From: Crocosphaera sp. | GTDB lineage: Bacteria; Cyanobacteriota; Cyanobacteriia; Cyanobacteriales; Microcystaceae | Assembly (NCBI GenBank): GCA_030066295.1 | Contig: JASJBX010000048.1 | Span: 1 to 42,344, forward strand | Length of the DNA: 42,344 nt | Direction of reading: 5' to 3' | Shown: positions 1 through 8,856 of the stretch, one piece after another | Position numbering within the stretch: the first letter of the stretch is position 1 | Layout of the letters: the number at the start of each line of letters is the position of its first letter | Position numbers and translations under genes: made by a program | The notes under the pieces: model-generated | What the model saw: only the letters and a program-made list of their open reading frames with translations | Told to the model about the DNA's origin: nothing | Database searches by the model: none

Positions 1-1
1 T

Positions 2-18
2 TAACCCACATTCCGCAC
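2..18 (+). repeat. IS left terminal inverted repeat
   Basis: TAACCCACATTCCGCAC pairs with the reverse complement of 2060-2076, with one mismatch at the twelfth base. Confidence 0.85.
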
Positions 19-239
19 ATCATTTGTCCCATAAAAAATTATGGCTTGGAACCCCGCGCTTAGATGAGTGGGAAAACAGATGAACTGACCTTCGGGGTTG
101 CAAGACATAATTCCAACCTGACAAGATTAAGAGTAGAGTCAAAACTCGTTTTCAATTCTTGTTAAACAGTTGTGATCGCTGTGGACAATTAGGAGTAAAA
201 AAGGGATAATCAGCATATTGTTGTTCAGACCTGTTTCCG

Positions 240-1865
240 ATGTTCTCCTCACCAGAAATCTCGATTCAAACCATCAATCACCTAGGATTAGTTGCCGGAA
301 TTATTGATGATATTGGCATCGAAGAAATGATTAATGAAATGGTTGGTTCGGATTCCAGAGAATTGGTAACATCAGGTCAAGTTGTGAAAGGTATTATTCT
401 TAATGGCTTAGGATTTACATCTCAACCTTTATATTTATTTCCTAAGTTTTTTGAAGATAAAGCTACAGAATATTTATTGGGAGATGGAATCAAAGCTGAG
501 TATTTAAACGATGATAAGATTGGCAGAGTAATGGACAAGCTTTATGAAAAAGGTTTGTCATCAGTTTTCTTGATGATTGCTTTATCTGTTGTTCAAAACT
601 ATCAACTTTTAACTAACTTTTCTCACCTAGATTCCTCTTCATTTTCCGTTCAGGGGAAGTATTTAATCAATAACTTAATCTCATCAAAACAAGAAGAGGA
701 AAAAAGTGAAGAGCCAGCACCAATTACTATAACAAAGGGTTATTCCCGTGACCATAGACCAGATTTAAAGCAATTTATTGTTGATTTAATCGTGAGTGGA
801 GATGGTGGAATTCCTCTATTTTTAAGAGTAGCCGATGGGAATGAACAAGATAAAGTTGTTTTTGGAGAAATAGCAGTTGAATATAAATCCATGATTGATT
901 TCGAGACAATGATTGTTGCTGATAGTGCTTTATATACAGCCAAAAATCTTCAATTAATGTCATCAATTAAGTGGTTATCAAGAGTTCCTTTATCTCTGGG
1001 AAAAGCCAAAGAATTAGTTAACAATGTTTTAGAGAAAGAACTAACTCAGAGTTCAATAAAAGGCTATTCATGGAAAGAAGAATTAATAACTTATGCAGAC
1101 ATTAAGCCAAGATGGTTATTGGTTGAAAGTCAAAAAAGAAAAGAATCGGATTTGAAAAAACTATCCGAGAGAATTGAGAAGGAAAAAGAAAAAGCCGATA
1201 AAGAGATAAAGTCATTAATGAAAGATAAATTCAATTCTATGAGCGCAGCAATGGAAGTCGCCAATCGATTTTCTAAGAGTTTAAAATATCATCAACTTAC
1301 CAATATACAAGTTCAAAAAATTGAAGTAAAAAATAAGAAAAAACAAATAGAAATAAAATACAAACTAACAACAAGTCTTGAAATTAATCAAGATAAAGTT
1401 GATGAGAAGAAAAGGAGAGCAGGACGATTTATTTTAGCCACAAATGAACTCAAAGAAAGTGCATTAAGCTCTGATGATATCTTGATTAAATATAAAGAAC
1501 AACAATCAGCAGAGAGAGGTTTTGGTTTCCTTAAAGACCCTTTATTTTTTGCCGATAGCGTTTTTCTTAAATCCCCAAAAAGAGTGGAAACAATGGCCAT
1601 GTTAATGGGTTTATGTCTCTTGGTTTATTCTTTGGGACAAAGAGAGCTACGTCGTCGCTTAAAGGAAGCAAAAACTGGACTTAAAAATCAACTAGGGAAG
1701 CTAACAGAAAAACCTACTTTAAGATGGATGTTTCAATGTTTTCAAGGGATTCATCTCTTAGTTCAATCTGGAAAAAAACAAGTGGTTAATTTAACTGAAG
1801 AAAGACAAAATATTTTAAGCTTTTTCCCTCTTTCTGTTCAAAACTATTATATCTTATCAGGTTAA
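240..1865 (+). CDS. IS1634-family (IS4-like DDE) transposase
   Basis: This is a 541-residue transposase catalysing cut-and-paste movement of the surrounding IS. The N-terminus (about residues 1-110) has the DUF4277-type pattern typical of IS1634 transposases, with INHLGLVAGIIDDIGI near the start and the segment ending LNDDKIGRVMDKLYEKG. The catalytic region contains LDSSSFSV (first Asp region), ADSALYTAKNL (second Asp) and a Lys/Glu-rich insertion at about 290-400. It ends with the YKEQQSAERGFGFLKDP segment that carries the catalytic Glu. The length is normal for the family, and the frame is intact from ATG 240 to the stop, so the copy may be active. The family call is by recognition, not by a database search. 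Confidence 0.9.
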   Translation: MFSSPEISIQTINHLGLVAGIIDDIGIEEMINEMVGSDSRELVTSGQVVKGIILNGLGFTSQPLYLFPKFFEDKATEYLLGDGIKAEYLNDDKIGRVMDKLYEKGLSSVFLMIALSVVQNYQLLTNFSHLDSSSFSVQGKYLINNLISSKQEEEKSEEPAPITITKGYSRDHRPDLKQFIVDLIVSGDGGIPLFLRVADGNEQDKVVFGEIAVEYKSMIDFETMIVADSALYTAKNLQLMSSIKWLSRVPLSLGKAKELVNNVLEKELTQSSIKGYSWKEELITYADIKPRWLLVESQKRKESDLKKLSERIEKEKEKADKEIKSLMKDKFNSMSAAMEVANRFSKSLKYHQLTNIQVQKIEVKNKKKQIEIKYKLTTSLEINQDKVDEKKRRAGRFILATNELKESALSSDDILIKYKEQQSAERGFGFLKDPLFFADSVFLKSPKRVETMAMLMGLCLLVYSLGQRELRRRLKEAKTGLKNQLGKLTEKPTLRWMFQCFQGIHLLVQSGKKQVVNLTEERQNILSFFPLSVQNYYILSG

Positions 1866-2059
1866 TTTTTAGAGGTTTGAGTTTTTTCGGATTTGATAAT
1901 ATCTTTGGCTTACTACTATTTCGGTTTGTCTCGCCATTGTCAATAAACAACTCTTCATGAGAATAGTTAATCAGTGCCAATTTGGTTAGCGTAAAATTGA
2001 CGCTAATTTTGACCCAAACTAACAAACTTTTTTCGTTTTTTTCGTATCACTTAATAAAA

Positions 2060-2076
2060 GTGCGAAATGTGGGTTA
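2060..2076 (-). repeat. IS right terminal inverted repeat
   Basis: The reverse complement reads TAACCCACATTTCGCAC, matching the left end at 16 of 17 bases. Host coding sequence resumes at 2077. Confidence 0.85.
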
Positions 2077-3675
2077 CATCTTGATTGCTAAAGACATTAA
2101 CACCACTGGGATTGACTAAACGTGCATGAATTCTAGAGTTATCTCGACTAATACCATCAAATAAGATTTGTTGGCCAATGGTTCCATCAAAGGTATAGAT
2201 AAATTCATCTTCAGGGGTGTTAAGGGTTCCATTGATTACTTCCCCAAAATTCAAGGTTTCTGTAGTAGTTTGAGGAAAGATAACCTCAAAATGAAAGTCG
2301 TCTGGTACATTATTGTTATTAAAAAGAGAAACTAGATAGGTTTCTGTACTATTTAAAGTCGTGACTGTGTTAAAACCTGAACTTCTAGAAACCAGTTGAT
2401 TTGCACTGTTATACAACAGCACAAACTGACTTAAATCATCATCAAGATTTCTAAAGAATATTTGTTGTCCTGCTTCTCCTTCAAAGGTGAATAAGGTTTG
2501 ACTATTTGCATCTATCGTTCCCATTTCTGGGGTATTTACTGTTAAAGGAGTGGCAATTTCAGCATCAAGGAGTTGGAAACTAAAGTCCCCTGTTGTAGTA
2601 ATCCCCCCATCAACAATGATTTGATAAGGTCCTTGTTCTGATAAAGTAATAGGGACGCGATCGCGATATACGTCTTGATTGCTAAAGAGAGTCACACCAC
2701 TAGGACTAACTAAACGTGCATCAATATTCCTGGTATCATCACTAATCCCATCAAAGAGGATACGTTGATCAATATTGCCATCAAACGTATAGATGAAGTC
2801 ATCCCCAGGAACTTCAATCGTATCACTGACAAGTTCTCCAATATTGATGATTTCTGTAGTAGTTTTGGGTAAAAGAACTTCAAAGTTAAAGTCTTCTGGT
2901 GCATTATTATTGTTAGTAATAGTCGCCAAATAGGTTTCTGTATTATCTAAAGTAATCGCTCTGTTGAAACCTGAAGAAATGGACTGATTAGCACTGTTAT
3001 ATAACCTTACTGATTGATTAAAATTATCATCAAGATTATTAAAGACAATCTCTTGTCCTTCTGTTCCCTCAAAGGTGAATAAGGTTTGAGCATTAGTTTC
3101 TAGGAGTCCCATCTCAGGGGTATTCGCTATTAAAAGCGTAGCATTTTGATCATTAAGCAGTTGGAAACTAAAGTCTCCTGTAACGTTATTAAAACCATCA
3201 ATAATTAATTGATAAGTTCCTTGTTCTGATAAGGTAATGGGGTTGCGATCGCTATGTACATCTTGATTGCTAAAGACATTAACACCACTGGGACTAACTA
3301 GACGTGCATGAATATTGAAGTTATCACGACTGATTCCATCAAAAATAACCCTTTGACCAATATCCCCCTCAAAAGCATAGATTTCGTCTTCTCTTGGGTT
3401 AAGGATAGTACCGTTAATGATTTCACCAAAGTTTAAAGGATTAATCCCTCGTTGAGTAAAGTTGAAGATAAAGGGATCATTTAAGGGGTTTCCTGCGCGA
3501 TCGCTAATGATACTGGGATCGAGTTCCAGTTGACTGTTAATCGTGAACTGAATTTTGAAACTTTAGTTTTAGCCGAACCTACTATCAATATAGCACTATT
3601 TTGGGTTAGTGGATCAAGCAGATAAAAGTCTTCATAATATGATACCTTGAGCGATCGCTTGTTCCATTTCTTCAA
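2077..3675 (-). pseudogene. Truncated, frameshifted repeat protein with PPC-like domains
   Basis: The remnant encodes tandem beta-rich units of about 190 residues. Each runs from NAQTLFTFEGTEGQE through FDGISDDTRNIDARLVSPSG to SEQGPYQIIVDGG and GDFSFQLLDAE, resembling bacterial pre-peptidase C-terminal (PPC) domains of secreted cyanobacterial proteins. One unit is complete (about 3112-2530) and two are partial. Two lesions are visible. The 3' end is cut by the IS at 2077, so the frame runs into IS sequence and ends after SNQDV plus a few foreign residues. Near 3548-3560 the reading frame shifts: the N-terminal piece (LLDPLTQNSAILIVGSAKTK) and the rest (QLELDPSIISDRAGNPLNDP) are in different frames, and an in-frame TAA precedes the second. 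No signal peptide remains. The original function is unknown, probably extracellular. Confidence 0.75.
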
Positions 3676-3775
3676 GAGTTTTTGCTTTTTGTTGATAGTT
3701 TAAACAACATGAAATATATATTATAATAATATGAAGACAGCTAGTTTGTCAAGGGGAAAAAATAATTTTTTTGTA

Positions 3776-6040
3776 CTAATCATTAACAGCGTAAACCAAG
3801 ACGGGGACTCGTTTATAAGCAGGGGTTTGCGATCGCTTATCGAGATGTGCTTTCATCAAGATATTAGCTTCAGGATAGAACATTAAAGCCGAACCCTGTT
3901 TAATTTCACCGCAAATAATCTCAATATCGTTTAATTTTCCCCCATCTCCTTGCACTGTCACCCGTTGATGATTATTTAACCCTGCTTTCTGTACATCTTC
4001 AACGTTCATTAAGATACAATAACGGTGAGGCATATTCCGATAAGGATCATCGTTGCGATAGACTACCGTATTATGTTGACGGTAACTGCGTCCGGTAATT
4101 AATGCAACCACCACACCAGAAAAGGGTTGAGAAACACCAAACTCTTGCGCTTGAGGTAACGTAATGGTGGGTAAAGGAGTCTCTTGCATCATCGCTTTAC
4201 CTGACGCTGTAGGAAACTTCGGTTCAGTAAAAATGCGTCCTGAAATAGTAAATTCTTCTTTGGTTTCGTCTATATGTGCAATCTTTTCGTAACCCGGAAT
4301 GGTTTCAGAAATAAGTTTTCGCACATATCGAGTGTCTTGTAACTTGCGCCAGCTTACGGGATCATCTCCTAAGAGACGATGGGCTAATTCTGTGATAAAG
4401 TCGATTTCAGAGATAAGATCGGCATTTTGTAGGTGAGTTTTCCCTTCATCATTTAACCTAACAAAATTATTTCCAGACTCCACTGTGGTTTTATGGGGGT
4501 TTTCAAACCTTGCATAGACAGGAAGAATGAGAGTATTTTCTGCTGCGAGGCCGTGAAAATGTCCTAAGTTGGGTTTAGTGGAGAGATAGATAACGGTTTC
4601 GATGTTATTTAATGCGCGTTTTGCTTGGGTTAAGTCAGGGTTAGCTGCATAAAGATTTCCTCCCAAACATAACAAAGTATCTACCTTGTTGTCATCTGCT
4701 GCATCTATAAGCGATCGCGCGTCATAACCTGGGGTACGATTAAGCGATCGCCCTAATAACCTTTCCAATGCGTCTTGGATCTCTTTTTTGAGGATGTTAC
4801 TAACTCCCATCGATCCGAAACCTTGTACATTAGAATGGCCACGAATAGGCATTAACCCTGCACCTAATTTTCCCACATTTGCGGTCATTAATGCTGTGTT
4901 TGCAATACTAAAAATAGTTTCCACACCGTGTAACTGTTGCGTCACACCCATGGCCCAAGCAAACACCACACCCTTTGCTTCACTAATGAGAGTTGCAGCA
5001 GTTTCTATGTCTTGTTTGGAAACACCACAAGTATCTGTTATGGTTTCCCAGGAAGTTGCTTGAGACTGTTGTAGAATTTTTTGCCAATTTTCCGTATAAT
5101 TTTCTAAGAAATCTGGTTGTATTAACCCTCTTTCTATCAGAAACTTTTGTATCCCCACAAAGATAGCGAGATCGCTACCCGGATGAGGTTTTAAGAATAA
5201 AGATGCAATATCTGATCCAGGGATGAGAGACTTAACGGGAAATGCAGGAGAAGCGAACTTTTTTAACCCTATTTCTTCCACGGGGTTGATAACGATAATG
5301 GTTCCCCCGCGATCGCGTATTTTAATTAATTCATTCATCAAACGAGGGTGGTTTGCTGGTGCATTGGAACCCACCAAAACCACGCATTCTGACGCTTTTA
5401 AGCTTTCTAAACTGACTAAAGATGTCCCTGTACCAAAGACGGTTTTTAACCCTACTGCTGAGGCACGATGGCACAAATCAGAACAATCTGCTAAGTTATT
5501 AGATCCCAGCGCTCGCATCATTAATTGTAAGAGATAGGCTGCTTCATTAGAAGATCGTCCGGAACTATAGGAAGCGATGCGATCAGAGGGTTTTTTAAAT
5601 GCTGTTTCAACTAGATTATAAACTTGATCCCAACTAATGCGTTGATAATGGGTTTTCCCTTTGCGTAGAATAACAGGAAACGTTAAACGGCCTAACCTAT
5701 CTGCTTCGTGTGAGCTTAACTGTTGTAAGTCTGTGAGGGAATATTGTTCAAAGAAATGGGGTGTTATTCCTGGTTGTAACTCCGATGATATTGCTTCAAC
5801 GCTTTTGACACACCGTTGTAGAGTTTCCCCGACTTCATTGGTAAACCCACCTTTTTGGCCACCGGTTCCCCACGCGCAAGATAAACAAGCACTTTTATGA
5901 AATAGGGTTTTCCAGATGTCTACCCCATCAGCAGAAAGGGTGTAGTTTGCCCAGTCTTCTATTAAGGGTAAACCACCCCCCATTTTTTTGCCAGGGTGAG
6001 GGGTTAAGGGGTTGTTGTCGGTTTGGTTGGGGTTGTCCAC
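3776..6040 (-). CDS. YdeP/FdhF-family molybdopterin oxidoreductase
   Basis: This 754-residue protein belongs to the formate-dehydrogenase-alpha-like molybdopterin family, in the YdeP branch. The pattern supporting this is the N-terminal CLSCAWGTGGQKGGF, then GRLTFPVILRKGKTHY, SYSSGRSSNEAAYLLQ, SDLCHRASAVGLKTVFG, VLVGSNAPANHPRLMNEL, the MGVTQQLHG stretch and a C-terminal MopB-binding beta-barrel (ALITGRSYRQHNTVVYRNDD). YdeP relatives lack the full N-terminal 4Fe-4S ligand set of true formate dehydrogenases, and only a CxxC pair is seen here. There is no in-frame TGA, so no selenocysteine. No Tat or Sec signal is present, so it is probably cytoplasmic. The physiological substrate is unsettled for the family, and formate oxidation should not be assumed. 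It lies 239 nt downstream of the hydroxyacid oxidase on the same strand, with a hairpin-forming repeat between them. Confidence 0.85.
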   Translation of the reverse strand: MDNPNQTDNNPLTPHPGKKMGGGLPLIEDWANYTLSADGVDIWKTLFHKSACLSCAWGTGGQKGGFTNEVGETLQRCVKSVEAISSELQPGITPHFFEQYSLTDLQQLSSHEADRLGRLTFPVILRKGKTHYQRISWDQVYNLVETAFKKPSDRIASYSSGRSSNEAAYLLQLMMRALGSNNLADCSDLCHRASAVGLKTVFGTGTSLVSLESLKASECVVLVGSNAPANHPRLMNELIKIRDRGGTIIVINPVEEIGLKKFASPAFPVKSLIPGSDIASLFLKPHPGSDLAIFVGIQKFLIERGLIQPDFLENYTENWQKILQQSQATSWETITDTCGVSKQDIETAATLISEAKGVVFAWAMGVTQQLHGVETIFSIANTALMTANVGKLGAGLMPIRGHSNVQGFGSMGVSNILKKEIQDALERLLGRSLNRTPGYDARSLIDAADDNKVDTLLCLGGNLYAANPDLTQAKRALNNIETVIYLSTKPNLGHFHGLAAENTLILPVYARFENPHKTTVESGNNFVRLNDEGKTHLQNADLISEIDFITELAHRLLGDDPVSWRKLQDTRYVRKLISETIPGYEKIAHIDETKEEFTISGRIFTEPKFPTASGKAMMQETPLPTITLPQAQEFGVSQPFSGVVVALITGRSYRQHNTVVYRNDDPYRNMPHRYCILMNVEDVQKAGLNNHQRVTVQGDGGKLNDIEIICGEIKQGSALMFYPEANILMKAHLDKRSQTPAYKRVPVLVYAVND

Positions 6041-6084
6041 GGTTAGTGTTTAATCTGTTCTCTGATTATGGAGATTTTTTGTAG

Positions 6085-6148
6085 GGTGTGTTAAGCCAAC
6101 TTTAGGTTACGGGAAATATACTATCATTTTTTTCTAGCTTAACGCACC
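6085..6148. repeat. Hairpin-forming intergenic repeat
   Basis: GGTGTGTTAAGC (6085-6096) and GCTTAACGCACC (6137-6148) are inverted copies matching at 11 of 12 positions, around a 40-nt spacer. This style of GGTGCGTTAAGC repeat is common in cyanobacterial intergenic DNA. Here it separates two same-strand genes. Confidence 0.5.
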
Positions 6149-6279
6149 AAAACTTCTAGCATGGTGGCTAAAATCTTGTCTAGACCATTGGAAATTAAAA
6201 ATTTTTGAGAGAGCTTCTAAGGGTGGCGTGCGATCGCCTTTTCAGGTTAGCTAAGTCCACCCAGGGGAAACAGGCAGCT

Positions 6280-7437
6280 TCATCGTGAGTGATGAAAGCG
6301 TAGATTATCTCTACTCAATTGATCGAGCTTAGTCACTCCCATCAATTTCATATCACGCTCAATTTCAGTGCGCATATTACCTAAAGCACGCTCAACTCCT
6401 GCTTGCCCAGCAGCGGCCAAGGCGTAAAGATATAATCGCCCACCGGAACAAGCTTTAGCTCCCACAGATAGAGCCTTAAGCACATGGGTACCGCGCTGAA
6501 TACCACCCTCGCAAATGACATCAATTTTATCCCCAACCGCATCACAAATTTCTGCCAGTTGATCAAAGGGGCTACGGCAACCATCGAGCTGACGGCCGCC
6601 GTGGTTAGAAACCATAATACCCGTACAACCAATATCAACAGCACGCTTGGCATCTTCCACACTCATTACCCCTTTCAGTGCAAACTGCCCATTCCACTTT
6701 GCGCAGAGTTCTTCAGCATCCTTCCAATTCATGGATTGATCTAGCATCGTTGAAAAATAATCGCCAACAGAGACGGCTACATTCGTTCCCTGGGAGACAT
6801 AGCCAGACAAATGGGGCATATCGAACTTTTCTTTTGTCAAAAAGTTCCAAGCCCATGCTGGGTGCGTCGCAAAGCTCATTAAGGAGTCAAGGGTTAATTT
6901 GGGTGGCGAAGTAAATCCGGTACGCAAATCACGTTCGCGATTACCACCAGTAATGGTATCGACGGTTAATGCCAAGACATTAAAGTTCGCTGCTCGTGCG
7001 CGTTCCAGCAAGGCATCATTCAAGCCGCGATCTTTATGGAAGTAGAACTGAAACATCTTCGGCGTGTTTGTGATCTTGGCGATTTCTTCAACGGTTACTG
7101 TGGCCAGTGAAGACACCCCAAACATGGTGCCATATTCGGCAGCCGCCCTGGCAACGGCACGCTCTCCTTCGTGATGAAAAAGGCGTTGTAATGCTGTGGG
7201 GGCGCAGTAGATAGGCATATCTAGTTTTTGCCCCATCACCTCAACTGACATATCCACATTTTCCACACCGACAAGCACGTTGGGAATAAGATCGCAGTCT
7301 TCATAGGCTTCAGTGTTACGCCGATAGGTCTGTTCATCATCGGCCGCTCCATCGATGTAATTAAAAATTGGTCCTGGTAGTCGGCGTTTCGCTAATGTTC
7401 GGAAATCCTGAAAATTGTGACAGTCATTCAATCTCAT
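6280..7437 (-). CDS. FMN-dependent alpha-hydroxyacid oxidase/dehydrogenase
   Basis: This 385-residue enzyme of the glycolate oxidase/L-lactate dehydrogenase family oxidises L-2-hydroxyacids to 2-oxoacids through FMN. The family active-site set is visible: Tyr in FNYIDGAADDE (about 26), Tyr in FQFYFHKDRG (about 132), Asp in LTVDT (about 160), Lys in FALKGVM (about 256), and the catalytic His (about 279) and Arg in SNHGGRQLDG. The phosphate-binding end reads CEGGIQRGTHVLKAL and SGGRLYLYALAAAG, variant from the usual DGGIRRG and GRPFLYGLA. No membrane-anchoring segment is seen. The GC content is clearly higher than in its neighbours, and with the His-rich gene 8 nt upstream it forms a two-gene unit that may have been transferred in. 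Lactate, glycolate or another hydroxyacid could be the substrate. Confidence 0.88.
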   Translation of the reverse strand: MRLNDCHNFQDFRTLAKRRLPGPIFNYIDGAADDEQTYRRNTEAYEDCDLIPNVLVGVENVDMSVEVMGQKLDMPIYCAPTALQRLFHHEGERAVARAAAEYGTMFGVSSLATVTVEEIAKITNTPKMFQFYFHKDRGLNDALLERARAANFNVLALTVDTITGGNRERDLRTGFTSPPKLTLDSLMSFATHPAWAWNFLTKEKFDMPHLSGYVSQGTNVAVSVGDYFSTMLDQSMNWKDAEELCAKWNGQFALKGVMSVEDAKRAVDIGCTGIMVSNHGGRQLDGCRSPFDQLAEICDAVGDKIDVICEGGIQRGTHVLKALSVGAKACSGGRLYLYALAAAGQAGVERALGNMRTEIERDMKLMGVTKLDQLSRDNLRFHHSR

Positions 7438-7445
7438 AAAATATC

Positions 7446-7832
7446 TCAGTTAGATTTATGTGTGTTCAGCTTATCGAGCAGCCCAGAGAGTTCGCGGTAA
7501 ATGGCTTCATGTCGTCCTCGGAGTTCCTCGTGCTGCCGAGCAACGTCGCCGTGAGTTTGGTGCTGCGATATATGCTCGGCATGGGCTGCGTCGTGTCCAC
7601 TTTGATCGGCCGTGCGCTCATGCTCATGAATCTGCGCTTCGTGAGTGACGATCATCTGTTCATGCTCCAGCAGCCGCGACTCATGTTCGTGAAGCTCAGC
7701 CTCGACGCGGCGTAGGCCAGCGAGCAGTTTACTGTGTTCAATACGCCAGGTGCGATGATCTGCCAGCCAACGCTCGTGATCCGCGTGGTCATGTTCGTTC
7801 TCGTTCTGATCATTTTTGTGTTGGTTGACCAT
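7446..7832 (-). CDS. His/Glu-rich coiled-coil protein, function unknown
   Basis: This is a 128-residue, highly charged protein with no recognised family. About one residue in six is His, spaced in heptad-like runs such as HEHESRLLEHEQMIVTHEAQ and HEHERTADQSGHDAAHAEH. It is therefore probably one long amphipathic helix or coiled coil with a His-lined face. No signal peptide or membrane segment is seen. A good ribosome-binding site (GGAG about 8 nt before the ATG) supports the start at 7832. It is followed after 8 nt by the FMN hydroxyacid oxidase gene, so the two are probably co-transcribed. Metal binding is plausible from composition but is inference. Base composition is GC-rich, like its partner and unlike the surrounding genes. 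Confidence 0.7.
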   Translation of the reverse strand: MVNQHKNDQNENEHDHADHERWLADHRTWRIEHSKLLAGLRRVEAELHEHESRLLEHEQMIVTHEAQIHEHERTADQSGHDAAHAEHISQHQTHGDVARQHEELRGRHEAIYRELSGLLDKLNTHKSN

Positions 7833-7955
7833 GCGCTACTCCTTTTTTGATAACAGTTGATTGGCAGTTTTAAAATGAAAATCTTTTTTTAGCTAAATCC
7901 AGAGGTTCTTGTACTGGGTCTCCGTACATACGGTCACAGCCTCGAACCAAGTGTG

Positions 7956-8147
7956 CTACGACTCCACCTCAATCACAACGTTGCTGATGTGGGTAATCAA
8001 GGTGCGGCCATCAGAGGGCATGATTTTGACATATCCACTAGAGATGCAATATTCCACAGCAGATGACTCCAGAGTTTGACTTGGAGCAATCAGTATCACC
8101 TTGACGTTTTCCAGATAATTAGTTGCATAGTGCTGGACGGCAGGCAT
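7956..8147 (-). CDS. Small conserved-looking protein, unknown
   Basis: A 63-residue open frame starting MPAVQHYATNYLENV and ending ISNVVIEVES. It has a compact alpha/beta pattern with alternating hydrophobic residues and no signal or membrane segment. It lies between two other small minus-strand genes. I do not recognise the family. Gene status rests on sensible composition and the gap it fills, so it is tentative. Confidence 0.5.
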   Translation of the reverse strand: MPAVQHYATNYLENVKVILIAPSQTLESSAVEYCISSGYVKIMPSDGRTLITHISNVVIEVES

Positions 8148-8273
8148 TGACGTTTACCTCATTGATTAGATAGTTTTCAGCCTATTATGGCATGAGCAGT
8201 TTCTGGACTCGACATTAAGAAGTTTATATTGAATTTTATGCTCTAATTCAAGCCAAACAGAGGAATGAACCTT

Positions 8274-8774
8274 TTAGCCTCCATTCTTGACAATGTTAAT
8301 AGAGGGGGGACAGAGTTGAGAATTTGCCTGTTCATCTTGCCCAGCACTAACTCCTGGCTGGAATTCTTCCCAAGTCTTACGTACTTGATCGTAGCATTGA
8401 GGGGGTGTGATGGGTAGGTTCTTCAAGTAAAAGAACATCGCCCGATCGAAAGACTCCAGCAACAAGACAACCTCTGTTGTTGGATCATAATTATCGACAA
8501 CTTCCAAGATGTGAGTAATCATAAAGTGATGGGGCAAAATTGCAGTGTCAGGAGCCTCTAACCAGGCATTCAAGAACGGCACAAGGCGAGAACGTCCGAT
8601 AAAATGGGTTTTGAATGATTCCCCAGCAACACCCACCATCGGAGAATTCAGGCTACAAACAATCGCACCGCGCTTTTGGCGGAGATGACCTGCCCAAGCA
8701 TTGTAGCCAATGACCAGTAAATTACTGGCAATAAAATCTTGATGCCAATTCGATCTATCGTTTGTTTGACTCAT
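8274..8774 (-). CDS. Hypothetical protein, 166 residues
   Basis: The product begins MSQTNDRSNWHQDFIASNLLVIGYNAWAGH by segments. It has a globular composition with conserved-looking pieces such as KRGAIVCSLNSPMVGVAG, HHFMITHILEVVDNYDP and VVLLLESFDRAMFFYLKNLP. The last 25 residues are polar and probably disordered. There is no signal peptide, membrane helix or known motif. It stands 82 nt downstream of the metH stop on the same strand, so it may be read through from metH. I do not recognise the family and assign no function. Confidence 0.65.
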   Translation of the reverse strand: MSQTNDRSNWHQDFIASNLLVIGYNAWAGHLRQKRGAIVCSLNSPMVGVAGESFKTHFIGRSRLVPFLNAWLEAPDTAILPHHFMITHILEVVDNYDPTTEVVLLLESFDRAMFFYLKNLPITPPQCYDQVRKTWEEFQPGVSAGQDEQANSQLCPPSINIVKNGG

Positions 8775-8856
8775 TAGAAATCTCTATTTTGAAAGCAAAT
8801 CCAGTTGAAATTTAGAGGTCGCCTGGATTTCAGCGCGACCCCATTGCCGATCGCTC

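Larger units (their letters stand above)
1..2076 (+). mobile_element. Complete IS1634-type insertion sequence
   Basis: The element is bounded by 17-bp terminal inverted repeats that match at 16 of 17 positions: TAACCCACATTCCGCAC at 2-18 and its complement at 2060-2076. It carries one transposase gene that fills most of its length. The right boundary is supported by the host gene. Sequence from 2077 on continues a repeat unit that also occurs uninterrupted near 3257-3290, so the junction between IS and gene can be placed to within a base or two. The left target flank lies outside the window, so the target duplication cannot be checked. Confidence 0.88.

Noticed and set aside
3776-6040. Formate dehydrogenase with selenocysteine
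   Set aside because: There is no in-frame TGA, and the ligand pattern fits the YdeP branch rather than true formate dehydrogenase.
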